Assembly (NCBI RefSeq): GCF_001506075.1
Contig: NZ_KQ947475.1
Span: 2,388,390-2,452,389 of the forward strand
Direction of reading: 5' to 3'
DNA from: Vibrio sp. MEBiC08052
GTDB lineage: Bacteria; Pseudomonadota; Gammaproteobacteria; Enterobacterales; Vibrionaceae
DNA length: 64,000 nt
The position numbers were made by a program, and so were the translations under genes. Positions 1 to 9,311 of the stretch are shown piece after piece (the stretch's first letter is position 1; each line of letters starts with the position of its first letter). The notes under the pieces were generated by a model. The model was not told where the DNA came from and made no database searches. It saw only the letters and a list, made by a program, of their open reading frames with translations.

Positions 1-119
1 CTGTTAATACGATAACCGGAAGACAGTCGCTCCATTGATTTCTGAGCGCTATCCGCAGCGCTATTCAAATAACGCTGCGCGGTCATACCCGAGATATTGG
101 TATTTACACTAATTGGCAT
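1..119 (-). CDS. flaB: Flagellin, N-terminal fragment (cut by window edge)
   Basis: This is the first 39 codons of a flagellin. The encoded start [19 protein letters not shown] followed by [13 protein letters not shown] is the conserved D0/D1 helix of polar flagellins, which polymerise outside the cell into the filament. An AAAGGAG ribosome site lies just before the ATG at 119. The gene is the third of three flagellins in the same orientation and has its own sigma-28 type promoter. The symbol rests on synteny with the flaE-flaD-flaB order I recall from Vibrio cholerae, so the family is certain but the paralogue name is tentative. Confidence 0.85.
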   Translation of the reverse strand, partial: MPISVNTNISGMTAQRYLNSAADSAQKSMERLSSGYRIN

Positions 120-198
120 ATTGATCTCCTTTAACGGATAGTTGATGTGCTGCTGTGTCTCTCACCTCACTTTCACACATCTCATTTCTCTCTATCTG

Positions 199-225
199 TT
201 AACGGCTAGGGATCTATATCCTTTA
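199..225 (-). promoter_or_regulatory. Sigma-28 (FliA) type promoter of the first flagellin
   Basis: On the minus strand the sequence reads TAAAG, 14 bases, then GCCGTTAA. The FliA consensus is TAAAG-N14-GCCGATAA, so there is one mismatch and the spacing is exact. It lies about 80 bases before the ATG at 119. Confidence 0.75.
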
Positions 226-320
226 GAATATTTTTAATTTTTTTTATTCAATCGGCCCATCGTGAAAAAAAACGTGAATTACTTCAAAATTTATTGTCTG
301 AATGACACCTTTCAATACAA

Positions 321-346
321 AAAAATCCAGCCGAAGCTGGATTTTT
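321..346 (-). terminator. Rho-independent terminator of the second flagellin
   Basis: A perfect inverted repeat AAAAATCCAGC / GCTGGATTTTT with a CGAA tetraloop lies about 30 bases after the stop of the flagellin at 375. T-runs on both sides allow it to work in both directions. Confidence 0.85.
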
Positions 347-374
347 AAACAAGGTCTGTCTTGTGGTAGATGGC

Positions 375-1508
375 TTATCCAAGCAGGCTTAATGCTGAGT
401 TTGGTGCTTGTTTGGCCTGTGCCAGAATCGAACTTGATGCCTGACCCAGAATCTGAGACTTGGTCAATGCAGTTGTTTCTTTGGCAAAGTCGGTATCTTT
501 GATTCGACTCTTCGATGCATTGACATTCTCATTGATGTTATCCAAGTTACTGATTGCATGGTTAAATCTGTTCTGGAATGCACCCAATTCAGCACGGTGA
601 CTATCAACATACTTTAATGCTGAGTCAATGATAGCAACCGACTGTTGTGCACCACCGACAGAAGTTACATCAATGGTATCGACGGTCACATCTTTACCTT
701 CGCCGATCCCTAACTCACCCGCTAATGCACCACCGAATGAAACGGCACCATCAACTTTGTTATTGCCAGCAAAGATTTGGAGTTTACCATCTTGATCGAC
801 CGACGCTTTAATAGCATCTGTCTGACCATTGATGTAGGTTGCAAGTTCTTCAATATCATCACCGGCTTTGGCAGAGATAGAAATATTTTGCTCTTGCCCA
901 TCTTTATCTACCAGATTGATCTGGAGATCATTCTGCCCTGCCTGAACTGTCCAGTTTTTATCCTTACCATTTTCTGCAATATAACTGGTACCACCCATCT
1001 GTTGATTATCGCTGCGCATATCTCTCAGGTTCAGCATGACGGCTTCACCATTATCAGCACCAATCTGGAAGGATTTTGTTTGGAAAGTACCGTTTAAGAG
1101 CTTATTACCACCAAACGAGGTTGTTTCCGCAATCCGATTCAGTTCATCATTCAGTGCTGTGACTTCTTCTTGAATCGCTTTGCGCTCTGATTTAGAGTTC
1201 GAACCATTCGAAGACTGGAGTGACAAGTCACGCATCCGTTGCAGAATGTTGGTGGTTTCGTTCATTGCCCCTTCAGCGGTTTGAGCAATAGAGATACCAT
1301 CATTCGCGTTGCGTACAGCGACATCTAAGCCGCGACTTTGTACATTCAAGCGATTAGAAATTTGCAGGCCCGCGGCATCATCTTTCGCACTATTAATTTT
1401 AAAGCCTGATGATAAACGTTCCATTGATGTATTCTGAGCTTGTGTTGCAGAATTCAGGTAACGCTGTGCGGTCATTGCTGATACGTTTGTGTTTACATTC
1501 ACTGCCAT
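375..1508 (-). CDS. flaD: Polar flagellin (full length)
   Basis: A 377-residue flagellin of the usual length for Vibrio polar flagellins. The N-terminal D0/D1 part (residues 1-170, with [29 protein letters not shown] sequence) and the C-terminal D1/D0 part (290-377, ending [13 protein letters not shown]) are fully conserved, and the variable domain lies between about 175 and 280. There is no signal peptide, as expected for a type III flagellar export substrate. The ATG has a GGAGA site upstream. It is preceded by a sigma-28 type promoter at 1591-1617 and followed by a strong hairpin terminator, so it is probably transcribed alone. The name flaD is by position in the cluster. Confidence 0.93.
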   Translation of the reverse strand: MAVNVNTNVSAMTAQRYLNSATQAQNTSMERLSSGFKINSAKDDAAGLQISNRLNVQSRGLDVAVRNANDGISIAQTAEGAMNETTNILQRMRDLSLQSSNGSNSKSERKAIQEEVTALNDELNRIAETTSFGGNKLLNGTFQTKSFQIGADNGEAVMLNLRDMRSDNQQMGGTSYIAENGKDKNWTVQAGQNDLQINLVDKDGQEQNISISAKAGDDIEELATYINGQTDAIKASVDQDGKLQIFAGNNKVDGAVSFGGALAGELGIGEGKDVTVDTIDVTSVGGAQQSVAIIDSALKYVDSHRAELGAFQNRFNHAISNLDNINENVNASKSRIKDTDFAKETTALTKSQILGQASSSILAQAKQAPNSALSLLG

Positions 1509-2099
1509 GATGACTTCTCCAATTGATTTTCCGATGTTTCCGGTTTCCGACGTCTCGGAAAACCAAGTAGCTCTCTCAAAGTTACTTTTATTAACGACGC
1601 GGATGGGAAAACCTTAAGGATTTTTTTTATTTTTTTTCGACAAAAAGTCCAATTGCGCAAGGAGTGAGCACTCGATCAAATTCATGGCACTTTTTGCTAA
1701 AGATGCGCTCAATCCGGACGATAAGAAGCGTTTTTCTTTTCTTTGCAACTGCTCCTCAACAACCTTAGAACCGTGACATTGATATGCTGTTTTATAGCTT
1801 TTGAGACTTTTTTTGCTGCCCACCCCCATTTCCATTCAATACGAGAGAACAACAGAGGTGAGGGAGACATATTGAACAAGTCAGGGAAGTCAACCATCGG
1901 ACTCACCCCGAATCACTCGGCTTATATGCTCATTTGATATGATGTGAGTGGCAAAGTCATTCACAATATAAAGGACAGCGATTCACCAGAGGAATATGAT
2001 TCGTCTGTTTTACCTCCAGAGGCTGTGCGTTGCTGCAAAACAGTGAACCCAGAACGTGATATGCCACATTATCTCAGGACTTTTTTATCTTAATACGAT
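1509..2099. other. Intergenic stretch between two flagellins
   Basis: The part next to the flagellin at 1508 holds its ribosome site and sigma-28 promoter. From about 1618 to 2099 there are T-runs on the plus strand and short open frames without ribosome sites or family resemblance. I see no coding gene, tRNA or clear terminator here. Confidence 0.6.
1591..1617 (-). promoter_or_regulatory. Sigma-28 (FliA) type promoter of the second flagellin
   Basis: The minus strand reads TTAAG, 14 bases, then GTCGTTAA. This is weaker than the promoters of the two other flagellins (three mismatches to TAAAG-N14-GCCGATAA) but has the same spacing and lies about 85 bases before the ATG at 1508. Confidence 0.55.
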
Positions 2100-3236
2100 C
2101 TATCTTAGTAAGTATAAGGCCATATTGGGCTGTTTTTTGGCCTGTGCCAAAATTGACATGCTGACCCGTTGCAAGATCTGTTGCTTCATACTTTGGGTTG
2201 CTTCCCGGGCATAATCCGTATCACGAATGCGGCTTCTGGAAGCAGCCACATTCTCATGAATATTGTCTAAATTCATAATTGCATGTCCGAAGCGATTCTG
2301 AAATGCGCCCAGTTCAGCCCGGTTTTTATCGACAAACGATAAAGCGGTATCCAAGACGGAAACGGCACGTTGAGCGCCACCAACCTGAGTAATATCGAGA
2401 TTATCGACTGATTCGTAGCCCATCACATCAATTTGCAGGTCACTGGCGAGTGAGCCACTGAAATCAATTGTGCCAGAGGTCTCTTTGCCAGCCATAAATA
2501 TCTGCAGTTGTCCCTGTTCATTCACCGAAGCTGAGACTTGATCCGTCTGCCCGTTGATATAAGTGGCTAACTGCTCAATATCGTCACCCGCTTTGGCTTC
2601 AATATCAATCTGTTGATCTGCACCTTGTGCATCCTTAAAGCGCATCGTGAACTGATTTTGATCGGATTGAACACGCCAGTTCGATGACTTTGCTTTCTTG
2701 CGGGCAAGATAGCTAAATCCGCCCATATCGAGCGTATCCGTACGCATATTACCCAGTGAAAGTTGTACCGCTTCTCCGGCACTCGCACCGATCTGAAAAG
2801 ATGAGGTGCCGAAAGTTCCGTTCAATAACTTTCTGCCACCAAAAGATGTGGTCTCCGCAATACGGTTCAATTCATCATTTAAGGCGACATATTCTTCTTG
2901 CAAAGCCTGCCGATCCGCTTGGGAATTCGAACCATTGGCCGATTGTAGCGCCAAATCACGCATCCGCTGTAAGAGCGATGTACTTTCCTGCATGGCTCCT
3001 TCTGCGGTCTGCATCATAGAAATACCATCATTCGCATTTCTCACCGCAACATCCAACCCGCTCATTTGGGTTCCCAAGCGATTCGATATCTGCAAACCAG
3101 CCGCATCATCCCTTGCATGATTGATACGATAACCCGAAGATAAACGCTCCATCGCTTGCATCCAAGCACTATTTGCCTGATTGACATAATGCTGAGCCAG
3201 TAATGCCGATATATTGGTATTGACTGTAATTGCCAT
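2100..3236 (-). CDS. flaE: Polar flagellin paralogue with atypical ends
   Basis: A 378-residue flagellin. The ATG at 3236 ([19 protein letters not shown]) is chosen because AGGTGA sits just before it and it aligns with the other two flagellins; an ATG six codons earlier has no support. The D0/D1 ends and central variable region are present, but they differ from the second flagellin: the segment before MERLSSG reads QANSAWMQA, and the C-terminus ends [10 protein letters not shown] instead of the usual SALSLLG-like tail. These changes are in the D0 part that packs the filament core, so this may be a minor or specialised subunit. A sigma-28 promoter precedes it. The name flaE is by synteny with V. 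cholerae. Confidence 0.9.
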   Translation of the reverse strand: MAITVNTNISALLAQHYVNQANSAWMQAMERLSSGYRINHARDDAAGLQISNRLGTQMSGLDVAVRNANDGISMMQTAEGAMQESTSLLQRMRDLALQSANGSNSQADRQALQEEYVALNDELNRIAETTSFGGRKLLNGTFGTSSFQIGASAGEAVQLSLGNMRTDTLDMGGFSYLARKKAKSSNWRVQSDQNQFTMRFKDAQGADQQIDIEAKAGDDIEQLATYINGQTDQVSASVNEQGQLQIFMAGKETSGTIDFSGSLASDLQIDVMGYESVDNLDITQVGGAQRAVSVLDTALSFVDKNRAELGAFQNRFGHAIMNLDNIHENVAASRSRIRDTDYAREATQSMKQQILQRVSMSILAQAKKQPNMALYLLR

Positions 3237-3268
3237 AATTTCACCTAAAATCACTCAGGATTTTCCCC

Positions 3269-3295
3269 CTATCGGTGTTTTCAGCGATATCTTTA
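3269..3295 (-). promoter_or_regulatory. Sigma-28 (FliA) type promoter of the third flagellin
   Basis: The minus strand reads TAAAG, 14 bases, then ACCGATAG, against a consensus of TAAAG-N14-GCCGATAA. The -35 is perfect and the spacing exact. It begins only a few bases after the terminator of the peroxidase gene. Confidence 0.75.
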
Positions 3296-3298
3296 GCG

Positions 3299-3324
3299 AA
3301 AAAAACCGAGCACTCAGGCTCGGT
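3299..3324 (-). terminator. Terminator of the DyP peroxidase gene
   Basis: Read on the minus strand, ACCGAG-CCTGAGTG-CTCGGT forms a six-pair stem followed by seven T residues. It insulates the peroxidase gene from the flagellin promoter that follows directly. Confidence 0.8.
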
Positions 3325-3371
3325 CACATTATGTACAGCTGTTATGAGATGAATTTTATAATAATGAACGG

Positions 3372-4274
3372 TTATCGAATGGTCAGTGCTTGTAACATTC
3401 CAACTGACGGTGCGAAGAAGTAAGCACCGGTTACCGCTTGTGTAAAGCGGAGCATTTGATCCGTTTTACCGTCACGTTCACCATACATACTGTCCAGCAT
3501 CACTTGGAAGTTATGCAGGGTCTGGCAGTATGCAATGAAGAGTAAGCCATGATCACCACTTACCGTCCCATACGGCAAGCTATGTCTGAGGATCTTTAGT
3601 CCTTGGCCATTTTCTTTCAGATCGACACGCCCGACATGAGATGCGGCCGGCACATCATCCAGTTCAACCGAATCGTCTTTGGTTCTGCCGATAACTTTTT
3701 CCTGAGCTGCAATATTCAATCTTTCCCATGCCGGTAATCGGTGAACAAAGCGCTGCAACATCACATAGCTACCACCGGCAAATTCACCATCGTGGATCAA
3801 GGCTACTTCCTGACGTCGTTCATCTTTCGGGTTTTCAGTGCCATCAATGAACCCAGTCATATCCCGTGCATCCAGATAACGATATCCGTAGGTTTCATCA
3901 ATAATGTCCACCCACTCAGAGATACCACTCATCAATTGGCGCAACACATAAAACAGCAGATCATGACGCTGACCATGCACATGAATCAAAACATCGACGT
4001 CGGTGGCCGGTGCACTGATATCACCACGACCTAACGGCGTAAAATCCACCAGCTCAGGTGGTAAAGCCGCATCAAGTTGTTTCCAGAATTGATGACTGAA
4101 TGCGATGGAGAGAGACAGATCAGCTCCGGGCTGAGATGCATTCAGCGTGTCGATCAAATCAGGTAAAGATTGTAGCTGCCGCAATACCGATGCCGCCTCT
4201 TGCTTCACTTTAAAGATGACATACAGCGCAAATGGTCCGGGCTCTGGCAAAATTGCAGTTTGAGGATAAGACAT
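3372..4274 (-). CDS. DyP-type (YfeX-like) heme peroxidase
   Basis: A dye-decolourising peroxidase of about 300 residues, a cytoplasmic heme enzyme using hydrogen peroxide. The family's GXXDG motif is seen as GFIDGTENP. The downstream block SHVGRVDL contains the likely proximal heme His, and LRHSLPYGT contains the distal Arg by comparison with YfeX. There is no Tat signal, so it belongs with the cytoplasmic YfeX branch rather than EfeB. The start at 4274 (MSYPQTAILPEPG) is chosen because the family begins near this point and AGGGAT precedes it; an ATG 13 codons upstream is possible. It lies next to an iron-uptake operon, but a 112-base gap and its own terminator suggest independent expression. 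Confidence 0.9.
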   Translation of the reverse strand: MSYPQTAILPEPGPFALYVIFKVKQEAASVLRQLQSLPDLIDTLNASQPGADLSLSIAFSHQFWKQLDAALPPELVDFTPLGRGDISAPATDVDVLIHVHGQRHDLLFYVLRQLMSGISEWVDIIDETYGYRYLDARDMTGFIDGTENPKDERRQEVALIHDGEFAGGSYVMLQRFVHRLPAWERLNIAAQEKVIGRTKDDSVELDDVPAASHVGRVDLKENGQGLKILRHSLPYGTVSGDHGLLFIAYCQTLHNFQVMLDSMYGERDGKTDQMLRFTQAVTGAYFFAPSVGMLQALTIR

Positions 4275-4386
4275 AAAAGATCCCTGATGTGTAGTTGTCA
4301 TGGTGCACATCATACTCCGTCGTGCGTGAAGAACAAACTGCTAACTTTACCATTCACACAGGCGCATCTGTCTTATAAAAACAGTC

Positions 4387-5187
4387 TTACAAATAACGCT
4401 GCTGTAATAACGTCAACGCAAAATAATAGCCATCCGGCCCCATCCAGTAATTAATAAGATTCTCGACGCTATGACTGGTATTGGTTGCGCCAGTCAGACC
4501 ATCAATAGTGAAGCGGTCTTGGTTGCTTTCATGAGGTGCAACCACCCGGAATCGCGCCTGACCATCCGCAACTATCTGTTTTCCCTGAAACTGAGCAAGC
4601 CACTGCGCATTGGTCATAATCTTGCCACCCAGCGCGGGAGTCTCACCATGTTCATAAAAGCGGATCCGATGGATCGACAAAGTCTTAAGATCTAAAGACA
4701 GATATCCTTTCAATATCGACAGATATCCCTTGCCTTCAATCGGTACTATCAACTGTTTCCCGATGTCTTGGGACGCATTGTCTGCGACGATATATACCAT
4801 CACCGATTGGTCACGGCTCGTCAAATGGGCAAGATTTTTGTCAGCATCCAGTGTCTGCCGGACCAGCGTATGATTTTTCACACTTTCCCGATAACGCGCA
4901 ATCGCGTCCGGTTCATCCGTGAGTGTCTGACTTGCCATATTCAGCAAGACGGGGTGAAAGTATTTCTTGAGTAGACTGGCGGTACTATCGTGAACCGTGC
5001 CGAGGCCGGCAACATCCAGCAATGTCCGTTTCTCATCACGATGAATGATTTTATTGTGCTGCGCTTTTAATGGCGATGCCACGGACGCTTTCTGCCCGGA
5101 TTCAGCGTGATTTTCAGCATCAAAACAACCACCGAGGAACATAACTCCCGGTAGCATCATCAGTGAGAGTAGAGATTGATATTTCAT
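4387..5187 (-). CDS. NqrC/RnfG-like FMN-binding lipoprotein
   Basis: A 266-residue protein with a lipoprotein signal (hydrophobic stretch, then FLGGC, Cys at about residue 21). The body resembles the periplasmic flavin domain of NqrC: GYLSILKGYLSLD, ALGGKIMT, and near the C-terminus DGLTGATNTS. The last matches the [ST]GATxT/S motif in which ApbE-type transferases attach FMN to a threonine. It is not part of an Nqr or Rnf operon; it is the last gene downstream of the iron-uptake operon, 95 bases after the PCuAC gene. I infer a membrane-anchored flavin carrier, perhaps feeding electrons for periplasmic iron or copper reduction. No ApbE gene is in the window. The family assignment is fairly sure; the role is inference. 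Confidence 0.75.
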   Translation of the reverse strand: MKYQSLLSLMMLPGVMFLGGCFDAENHAESGQKASVASPLKAQHNKIIHRDEKRTLLDVAGLGTVHDSTASLLKKYFHPVLLNMASQTLTDEPDAIARYRESVKNHTLVRQTLDADKNLAHLTSRDQSVMVYIVADNASQDIGKQLIVPIEGKGYLSILKGYLSLDLKTLSIHRIRFYEHGETPALGGKIMTNAQWLAQFQGKQIVADGQARFRVVAPHESNQDRFTIDGLTGATNTSHSVENLINYWMGPDGYYFALTLLQQRYL

Positions 5188-5282
5188 CTTGAACCATTAC
5201 ATCCTGATAGCAAAAACAGTGAAACAAAAATTAACGGAAAGTAAGAGCGAACACATCAGCTTACTGAACGAACAGACGTACG

Positions 5283-5735
5283 TTAGCGAATTGACATTGG
5301 CACAACCCTTGCGATAACTGTCACCGGGCCTTGATTAGTATGCAGAATCAGGCTCACCAGCTCTCCCATTTGCAGCGGCTGGGTGAATCCCATCAGCATG
5401 ATGTGTGAGGTATTCGGCGTTAAAGCAAGTTTCTGATGTGCAGCAACCGTAATCTGATCCACCGGATGCATCTCACGCTTGCCGCTTTGATAGGTTGTGG
5501 TATGCAACATAATATGTTGAAAGCGTTGACTGGTGACCTCACGAATCATGAGCGGCTGCTCTGAACGGTTATAAATCGTCATTTTTGACCCGGTGCTACT
5601 GGCATGGCGTTGCGGCATGAATATTTGGGCTTTACCGACTTCAATGTTTTCGGCTGAGGTTGCCGCAAATGTCACACTGGTAACCACCATGAAGATGAAG
5701 ATCCCCGCCGCACGCCGCCATGAAAAGTTCGTCAC
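5283..5735 (-). CDS. Periplasmic copper chaperone, PCuAC family
   Basis: A 150-residue secreted protein (signal peptide to about residue 24, FAATSA). The PCuAC fold binds Cu(I) through His and Met residues; here the signature is seen as MLHTTT, EMHPVDQI and TSHIMLMGFTQPL, in the order and approximate spacing of the family's H-M...H-x-M site. Such proteins hand copper to periplasmic cuproproteins, classically the CuA/CuB sites of oxidases. It lies 9 bases after the TlpA-like gene, which fits a thiol-reductant/copper-chaperone pair. Copper delivery to the neighbouring P19 protein, whose homologues use copper for iron binding, is an attractive inference. Confidence 0.87.
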   Translation of the reverse strand: MTNFSWRRAAGIFIFMVVTSVTFAATSAENIEVGKAQIFMPQRHASSTGSKMTIYNRSEQPLMIREVTSQRFQHIMLHTTTYQSGKREMHPVDQITVAAHQKLALTPNTSHIMLMGFTQPLQMGELVSLILHTNQGPVTVIARVVPMSIR

Positions 5736-5744
5736 TGTTTTGTC

Positions 5745-6239
5745 CTATTCCTGAATCAAATTCACGTAATGATCGAGATCCATCCCGGATGAGTAACCCA
5801 GATGAATTATCTTCAGCACACCGTGGCGATCAATAAAAAAAGTCGTGGGGGTAGCAATGACCTGATAACGTTCCTGAGTAATCCCAAGCTGATCGAGCCC
5901 GAGAGGCAATGTCACACCCAACTGCGCCGCAAAATCAGTGAGGTTTTCAGGGTGTGGCTCAATTCCGACACCGATAAACTGCATTTTTCCCGGGTGGTCA
6001 TCTGCGTATTTTTGCCACGCTTTCATCATCACCAGACATGCCCCGCAGGTGGATGACCAAAACTCAACAACCACCGGTTTACCGCGCACCTGTTGCAATG
6101 TCATCTGCTGCTCATGCGCATTCATCACAGCTAAATCAGGGGCCGGTGCGCCAACGGCCAGAACCTGTTCTTCTTTACAACCGCTGAGAATCGCAAGCAC
6201 AAGCATCAGGGTACTGATACCAATCTGCTTAATGACCAT
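5745..6239 (-). CDS. TlpA-like thioredoxin lipoprotein
   Basis: A membrane-anchored periplasmic thiol oxidoreductase of 164 residues. The signal MVIKQIG...AILSGC gives a lipobox with Cys near residue 21. The thioredoxin fold follows with the active site WSSTCGAC and the cis-Pro segment ATPTTFFID. The start at 6239 is preferred over an ATG ten codons upstream because it restores a normal lipoprotein signal and has GAGGA in front; it overlaps the end of the ATPase gene by 11 bases. In homologous FTR1/P19 loci a thioredoxin-like gene follows the ABC genes, so it probably keeps cysteines or metal ligands of the uptake proteins reduced. Confidence 0.88.
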   Translation of the reverse strand: MVIKQIGISTLMLVLAILSGCKEEQVLAVGAPAPDLAVMNAHEQQMTLQQVRGKPVVVEFWSSTCGACLVMMKAWQKYADDHPGKMQFIGVGIEPHPENLTDFAAQLGVTLPLGLDQLGITQERYQVIATPTTFFIDRHGVLKIIHLGYSSGMDLDHYVNLIQE

Positions 6240-6903
6240 CGATGCGTTCCTCACCGATATATTTGCCATGTTGCAGGCGAATGATCCGGTCAGTATAACG
6301 GCCTAAATCCGGATTATGCGTCACCATAATAATGGTGCGGTTCTGTTGATGCAGCCGCTGGAAAATTTCCAGAACAATCCGCTCATTTGCTTCATCCAGA
6401 TTGCCGGTCGGCTCATCGGCAAATAATATCGGACACTCATTCACCAACGCCCGGGCAATACAGACCCGCTGTTGCTCCCCTCCCGATAACTGGCTGGGTA
6501 AGTGATTGATTCGCGCCTCAAGGCCAACCTCTGCCAGCACTTTTTTGGCAGCATCGATATCCGTAACACTATGGTAGTGTTGAGCCAGCATAACGTTTTC
6601 CAAAGCCGTCAAATAAGGGATCAGATGGAATTGCTGGAACAACAAGCCAATTTTTTCAGCACGAAACGCCCGACGACCATCTTCATCAAGGCTCGCAGCA
6701 TTATGCCCATCGAGAATGACTTGCCCTTCTGTCGCGGTGTCAAGACAACTCAGAATATTCATCAATGTGGTTTTACCCGACCCCGATGCGCCCATAATGG
6801 CCACGAATTCTCCCCGGCGGATGGAGAGATTGATATTATCCAACGCACTCACATGCTCAAAACGCTTACACAATCCCTTGGTTTCAATGACAAATTCAGA
6901 CAC
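6229..6903 (-). CDS. ABC transporter ATPase (MacB/LolD type) of the iron operon
   Basis: A 224-residue nucleotide-binding subunit with all motifs: Walker [10 protein letters not shown]-loop, signature LSGGEQQR, Walker B ILFADEP and the H-loop VTHNPD. It is closest in type to the MacB/LolD/FtsE group that pairs with FtsX-like permeases, as found immediately upstream. The reading frame starts with GTG at 6903; an ATG two bases earlier is in another frame and gives an unrelated peptide. GGAGAG precedes the start. It should energise the two permeases encoded just before it, though such transporters may drive periplasmic conformational work rather than import. Confidence 0.93.
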   Translation of the reverse strand: MSEFVIETKGLCKRFEHVSALDNINLSIRRGEFVAIMGASGSGKTTLMNILSCLDTATEGQVILDGHNAASLDEDGRRAFRAEKIGLLFQQFHLIPYLTALENVMLAQHYHSVTDIDAAKKVLAEVGLEARINHLPSQLSGGEQQRVCIARALVNECPILFADEPTGNLDEANERIVLEIFQRLHQQNRTIIMVTHNPDLGRYTDRIIRLQHGKYIGEERIDGH

Positions 6904-6904
6904 A

Positions 6905-8041
6905 TTACTCTCCTTTCAACACTTTCGCCGGATCAACTTTCATTGCGCGTAAAGTCGGGATGATGGCAGCCGCCAGAGCAGCACAAATCGATAAAATCGT
7001 CGTGATAATAAAGACCGGCAAACGCAGATCAATAGACGCACTAAACACCGTTTGCCCAAGAATTTGAGCAAGGATATAACCGACACCTAAGCCGATGACA
7101 ATTGCTGCAATAGTCATCAACAATGTTTCGGACAAAATCTGACGGGTAATCGCTTGATGTGATGCTCCCAGTGCTTTTTGCAACGCAAACTCATGGCGGC
7201 GTTCACCAATCATTGCTGTCAGTGTCGTATTCACACACAAGGTAGAAAGTATCAGAATCACCACTGCAACCACCCCCATCAGCAGTTTGATTTTATTGAG
7301 CACTTTGCCTTCAGAAGCAGAGACTTTCAGAATCGGACGAATCGTGAGGTTCGGGTAACGCGCTTTCAGACGGTCGGCATACTGGTTCACCTGCCCCTGA
7401 GCGTTATCGATACTAAACATGGCGTAATTGGCCTGATCGGGTTGGTTTAGCCATTTCTGTAGCATCGAGATATTGACGATCAAATAGTTATCTTCATCCG
7501 CACCGGCATCGATAATGCCTTTAATGGTAAAGGTATGACGGGTATCCCCCTGAATGATACTCAGTTGAGAACCCACTTTCACTTCCAGCTTTTTCGCCAG
7601 ATTGGCCCCAATCATTGCATTGCGTTGGTCAAAAGAGACGCCTATCCATTCCCCCTGAACCTGCCAATACGGCACCAGCTTTTTCAGTTGGGAAAAATCG
7701 ACGCCCATAGCTACCACTTTTTCTAAATCTGATTGCACCACACCATACAGATACGGGCTGGATGCCACTAAATGTGCTTTGGGTGCCAAATCAAGCATTG
7801 CGCGGTAATCCTGAGTCGATAACGTCGCAGATTCGGCATCAGGACCGACATAAAAATTCGCCCCGTAATTGCGCAGCTCATGACTCATTTTTTGGTTGAT
7901 ATCGAAATAGACCCCGGCCATCGCGGTCACAATTGCCGCGCCCATCGTCAGCGCAGCGAGCACCACTACCACCCGACGCAGACGGAGTTTCAGTGAACGA
8001 ATAACCAGCAGGCTTTGCATCGAATGTTTATTGACGGCCAT
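6905..8041 (-). CDS. FtsX/MacB-like ABC permease 2 of the iron operon
   Basis: A 378-residue permease with one N-terminal membrane helix (about 20-45), a large periplasmic domain, and three helices near the C-terminus (about 255-360), the layout of FtsX/MacB proteins. The C-terminal PTLRAMKVDPAKVLKGE is typical of the family. The ATG at 8041 is preceded by AGG and overlaps the end of the first permease by 14 bases, indicating translational coupling. It is paralogous to the upstream permease; the two probably form a heterodimer with the following ATPase, as in the Campylobacter P19 locus. Confidence 0.9.
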   Translation of the reverse strand: MAVNKHSMQSLLVIRSLKLRLRRVVVVLAALTMGAAIVTAMAGVYFDINQKMSHELRNYGANFYVGPDAESATLSTQDYRAMLDLAPKAHLVASSPYLYGVVQSDLEKVVAMGVDFSQLKKLVPYWQVQGEWIGVSFDQRNAMIGANLAKKLEVKVGSQLSIIQGDTRHTFTIKGIIDAGADEDNYLIVNISMLQKWLNQPDQANYAMFSIDNAQGQVNQYADRLKARYPNLTIRPILKVSASEGKVLNKIKLLMGVVAVVILILSTLCVNTTLTAMIGERRHEFALQKALGASHQAITRQILSETLLMTIAAIVIGLGVGYILAQILGQTVFSASIDLRLPVFIITTILSICAALAAAIIPTLRAMKVDPAKVLKGE

Positions 8042-9311
8042 ACAAAACCTCAATCGGATAAAGAGCTGCGATTCGTCGGGAAGGGAAATACGTCCCGCAC
8101 ACGGTCATGATGACCGAGATAACCAGAATCAGCGGAATGATAATCCAGTGAAAATGGATAAACGATCCAAACAGGGCATAGCCCATGATTTTCGATAATC
8201 CCCATCCGGCAGCACACCCCAGAATTCCGCCCAGTAAGCCACACACGATAGATTCTGCATAAAATAGCAAGTACACCTGCCAATTATGGGCACCGAGGGA
8301 TTTCATCAAACCAATCTCTTTCGAACGCTGTAAAATTGCATTGGTCATGAGAGATGCTATTCCCATCGATGCGGCAATAAATGCGGCTAATGTCACCATG
8401 AACAATAAACTCTGAATTTTACGGATGACGATGCCTTCCGATGCAGCGACCTGCCAGACAGGGCGCACCGCAGCATTACTTAACGCTTTTTCTAACTGGT
8501 AAGAAATGGAAGAAACAAATGCGGTACAGAACCATAAGTCATATTCATCTGAATCTAACGATTCCAGATTTTCCCGCGCTTTTTTCGACAACGCATTTTC
8601 AGGCACCGTCAACGCAGAGACCTTAATACTTTCAACTCGCCCTTCCAGTCCGAGCAATGTCTGCCCGATATGTAGCGGCACAACCACGGCCTCTTCCTCA
8701 CCACTCCCATTGGTCAAAATACCAGTGATGGTGACCTGTTGATGATGTTGCTTACCGGACAACGTCAGCTGATCACCAATGTGCCAGCCCATCCGGCTGG
8801 CAAGCGCTGTTCCGACCAATGCCTGCGGCTTGCTATCATCCGGCCACTGTCCCTGCACTTTCCAATACTGAGAAATAATTTTGTTACCGGTGTGATAATC
8901 CGGTTCATCCGGGACGGCAAGGTGCTGATCAAAGAAAGTCCCGACAATGGCGACCTTACTCTGCCCGTGATTGATGGTCACGCTCCCACGAACATAGGGG
9001 GCAAACCCGATGATATTATTACGCCAGAAGATATCCTTAATATTGGGTAATTCCGACGTCAGTAACAAGCTATCTTTATCCATATCAGTCAGCGCATTTT
9101 TCAACATATAAGGCAGATTCACCTGACCTTCCGGTGTAATTTCGATGTTGGCACCATAGCGTTTCATCTCCACCGACATCTTGTCACCGATCGTAATCGA
9201 GATAGCCAATAACGCTGAAATAAGTCCCGCCGCCAGAAAAATAGTGGTTGTTGCCAGCACTTTTCGGCCACGGTCATGACGCCATGACTGACGAAGCATT
9301 GTCCATAGCAT
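8028..9311 (-). CDS. FtsX/MacB-like ABC permease 1 of the iron operon
   Basis: A 427-residue permease with an N-terminal membrane segment (about 20-40), a periplasmic domain of roughly 250 residues, and three C-terminal helices ending in PIEVLYGRQ. The start at 9311 (MLWTMLRQSWRHDRGRK) has a strong AGGAGG site and its ATG overlaps the stop codon of the DUF2318 gene by one base. A longer frame upstream reads into that gene and has no support. Role: membrane half of the ABC transporter in the FTR1/P19 iron locus. Homologues in Campylobacter sit in the same place; their transported substrate is unproven. Confidence 0.9.
   Translation of the reverse strand: MLWTMLRQSWRHDRGRKVLATTTIFLAAGLISALLAISITIGDKMSVEMKRYGANIEITPEGQVNLPYMLKNALTDMDKDSLLLTSELPNIKDIFWRNNIIGFAPYVRGSVTINHGQSKVAIVGTFFDQHLAVPDEPDYHTGNKIISQYWKVQGQWPDDSKPQALVGTALASRMGWHIGDQLTLSGKQHHQQVTITGILTNGSGEEEAVVVPLHIGQTLLGLEGRVESIKVSALTVPENALSKKARENLESLDSDEYDLWFCTAFVSSISYQLEKALSNAAVRPVWQVAASEGIVIRKIQSLLFMVTLAAFIAASMGIASLMTNAILQRSKEIGLMKSLGAHNWQVYLLFYAESIVCGLLGGILGCAAGWGLSKIMGYALFGSFIHFHWIIIPLILVISVIMTVCGTYFPSRRIAALYPIEVLYGRQ

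Noticed and set aside
1709..1937. Short open frames on both strands between the flagellins
   Set aside because: They overlap each other, lack ribosome sites and fall in low-complexity T-rich sequence.
6901..6905. ATG at 6905 as the start of the ABC ATPase
   Set aside because: It is in a different frame and gives MCLNL...; the ATPase frame begins at the GTG at 6903.
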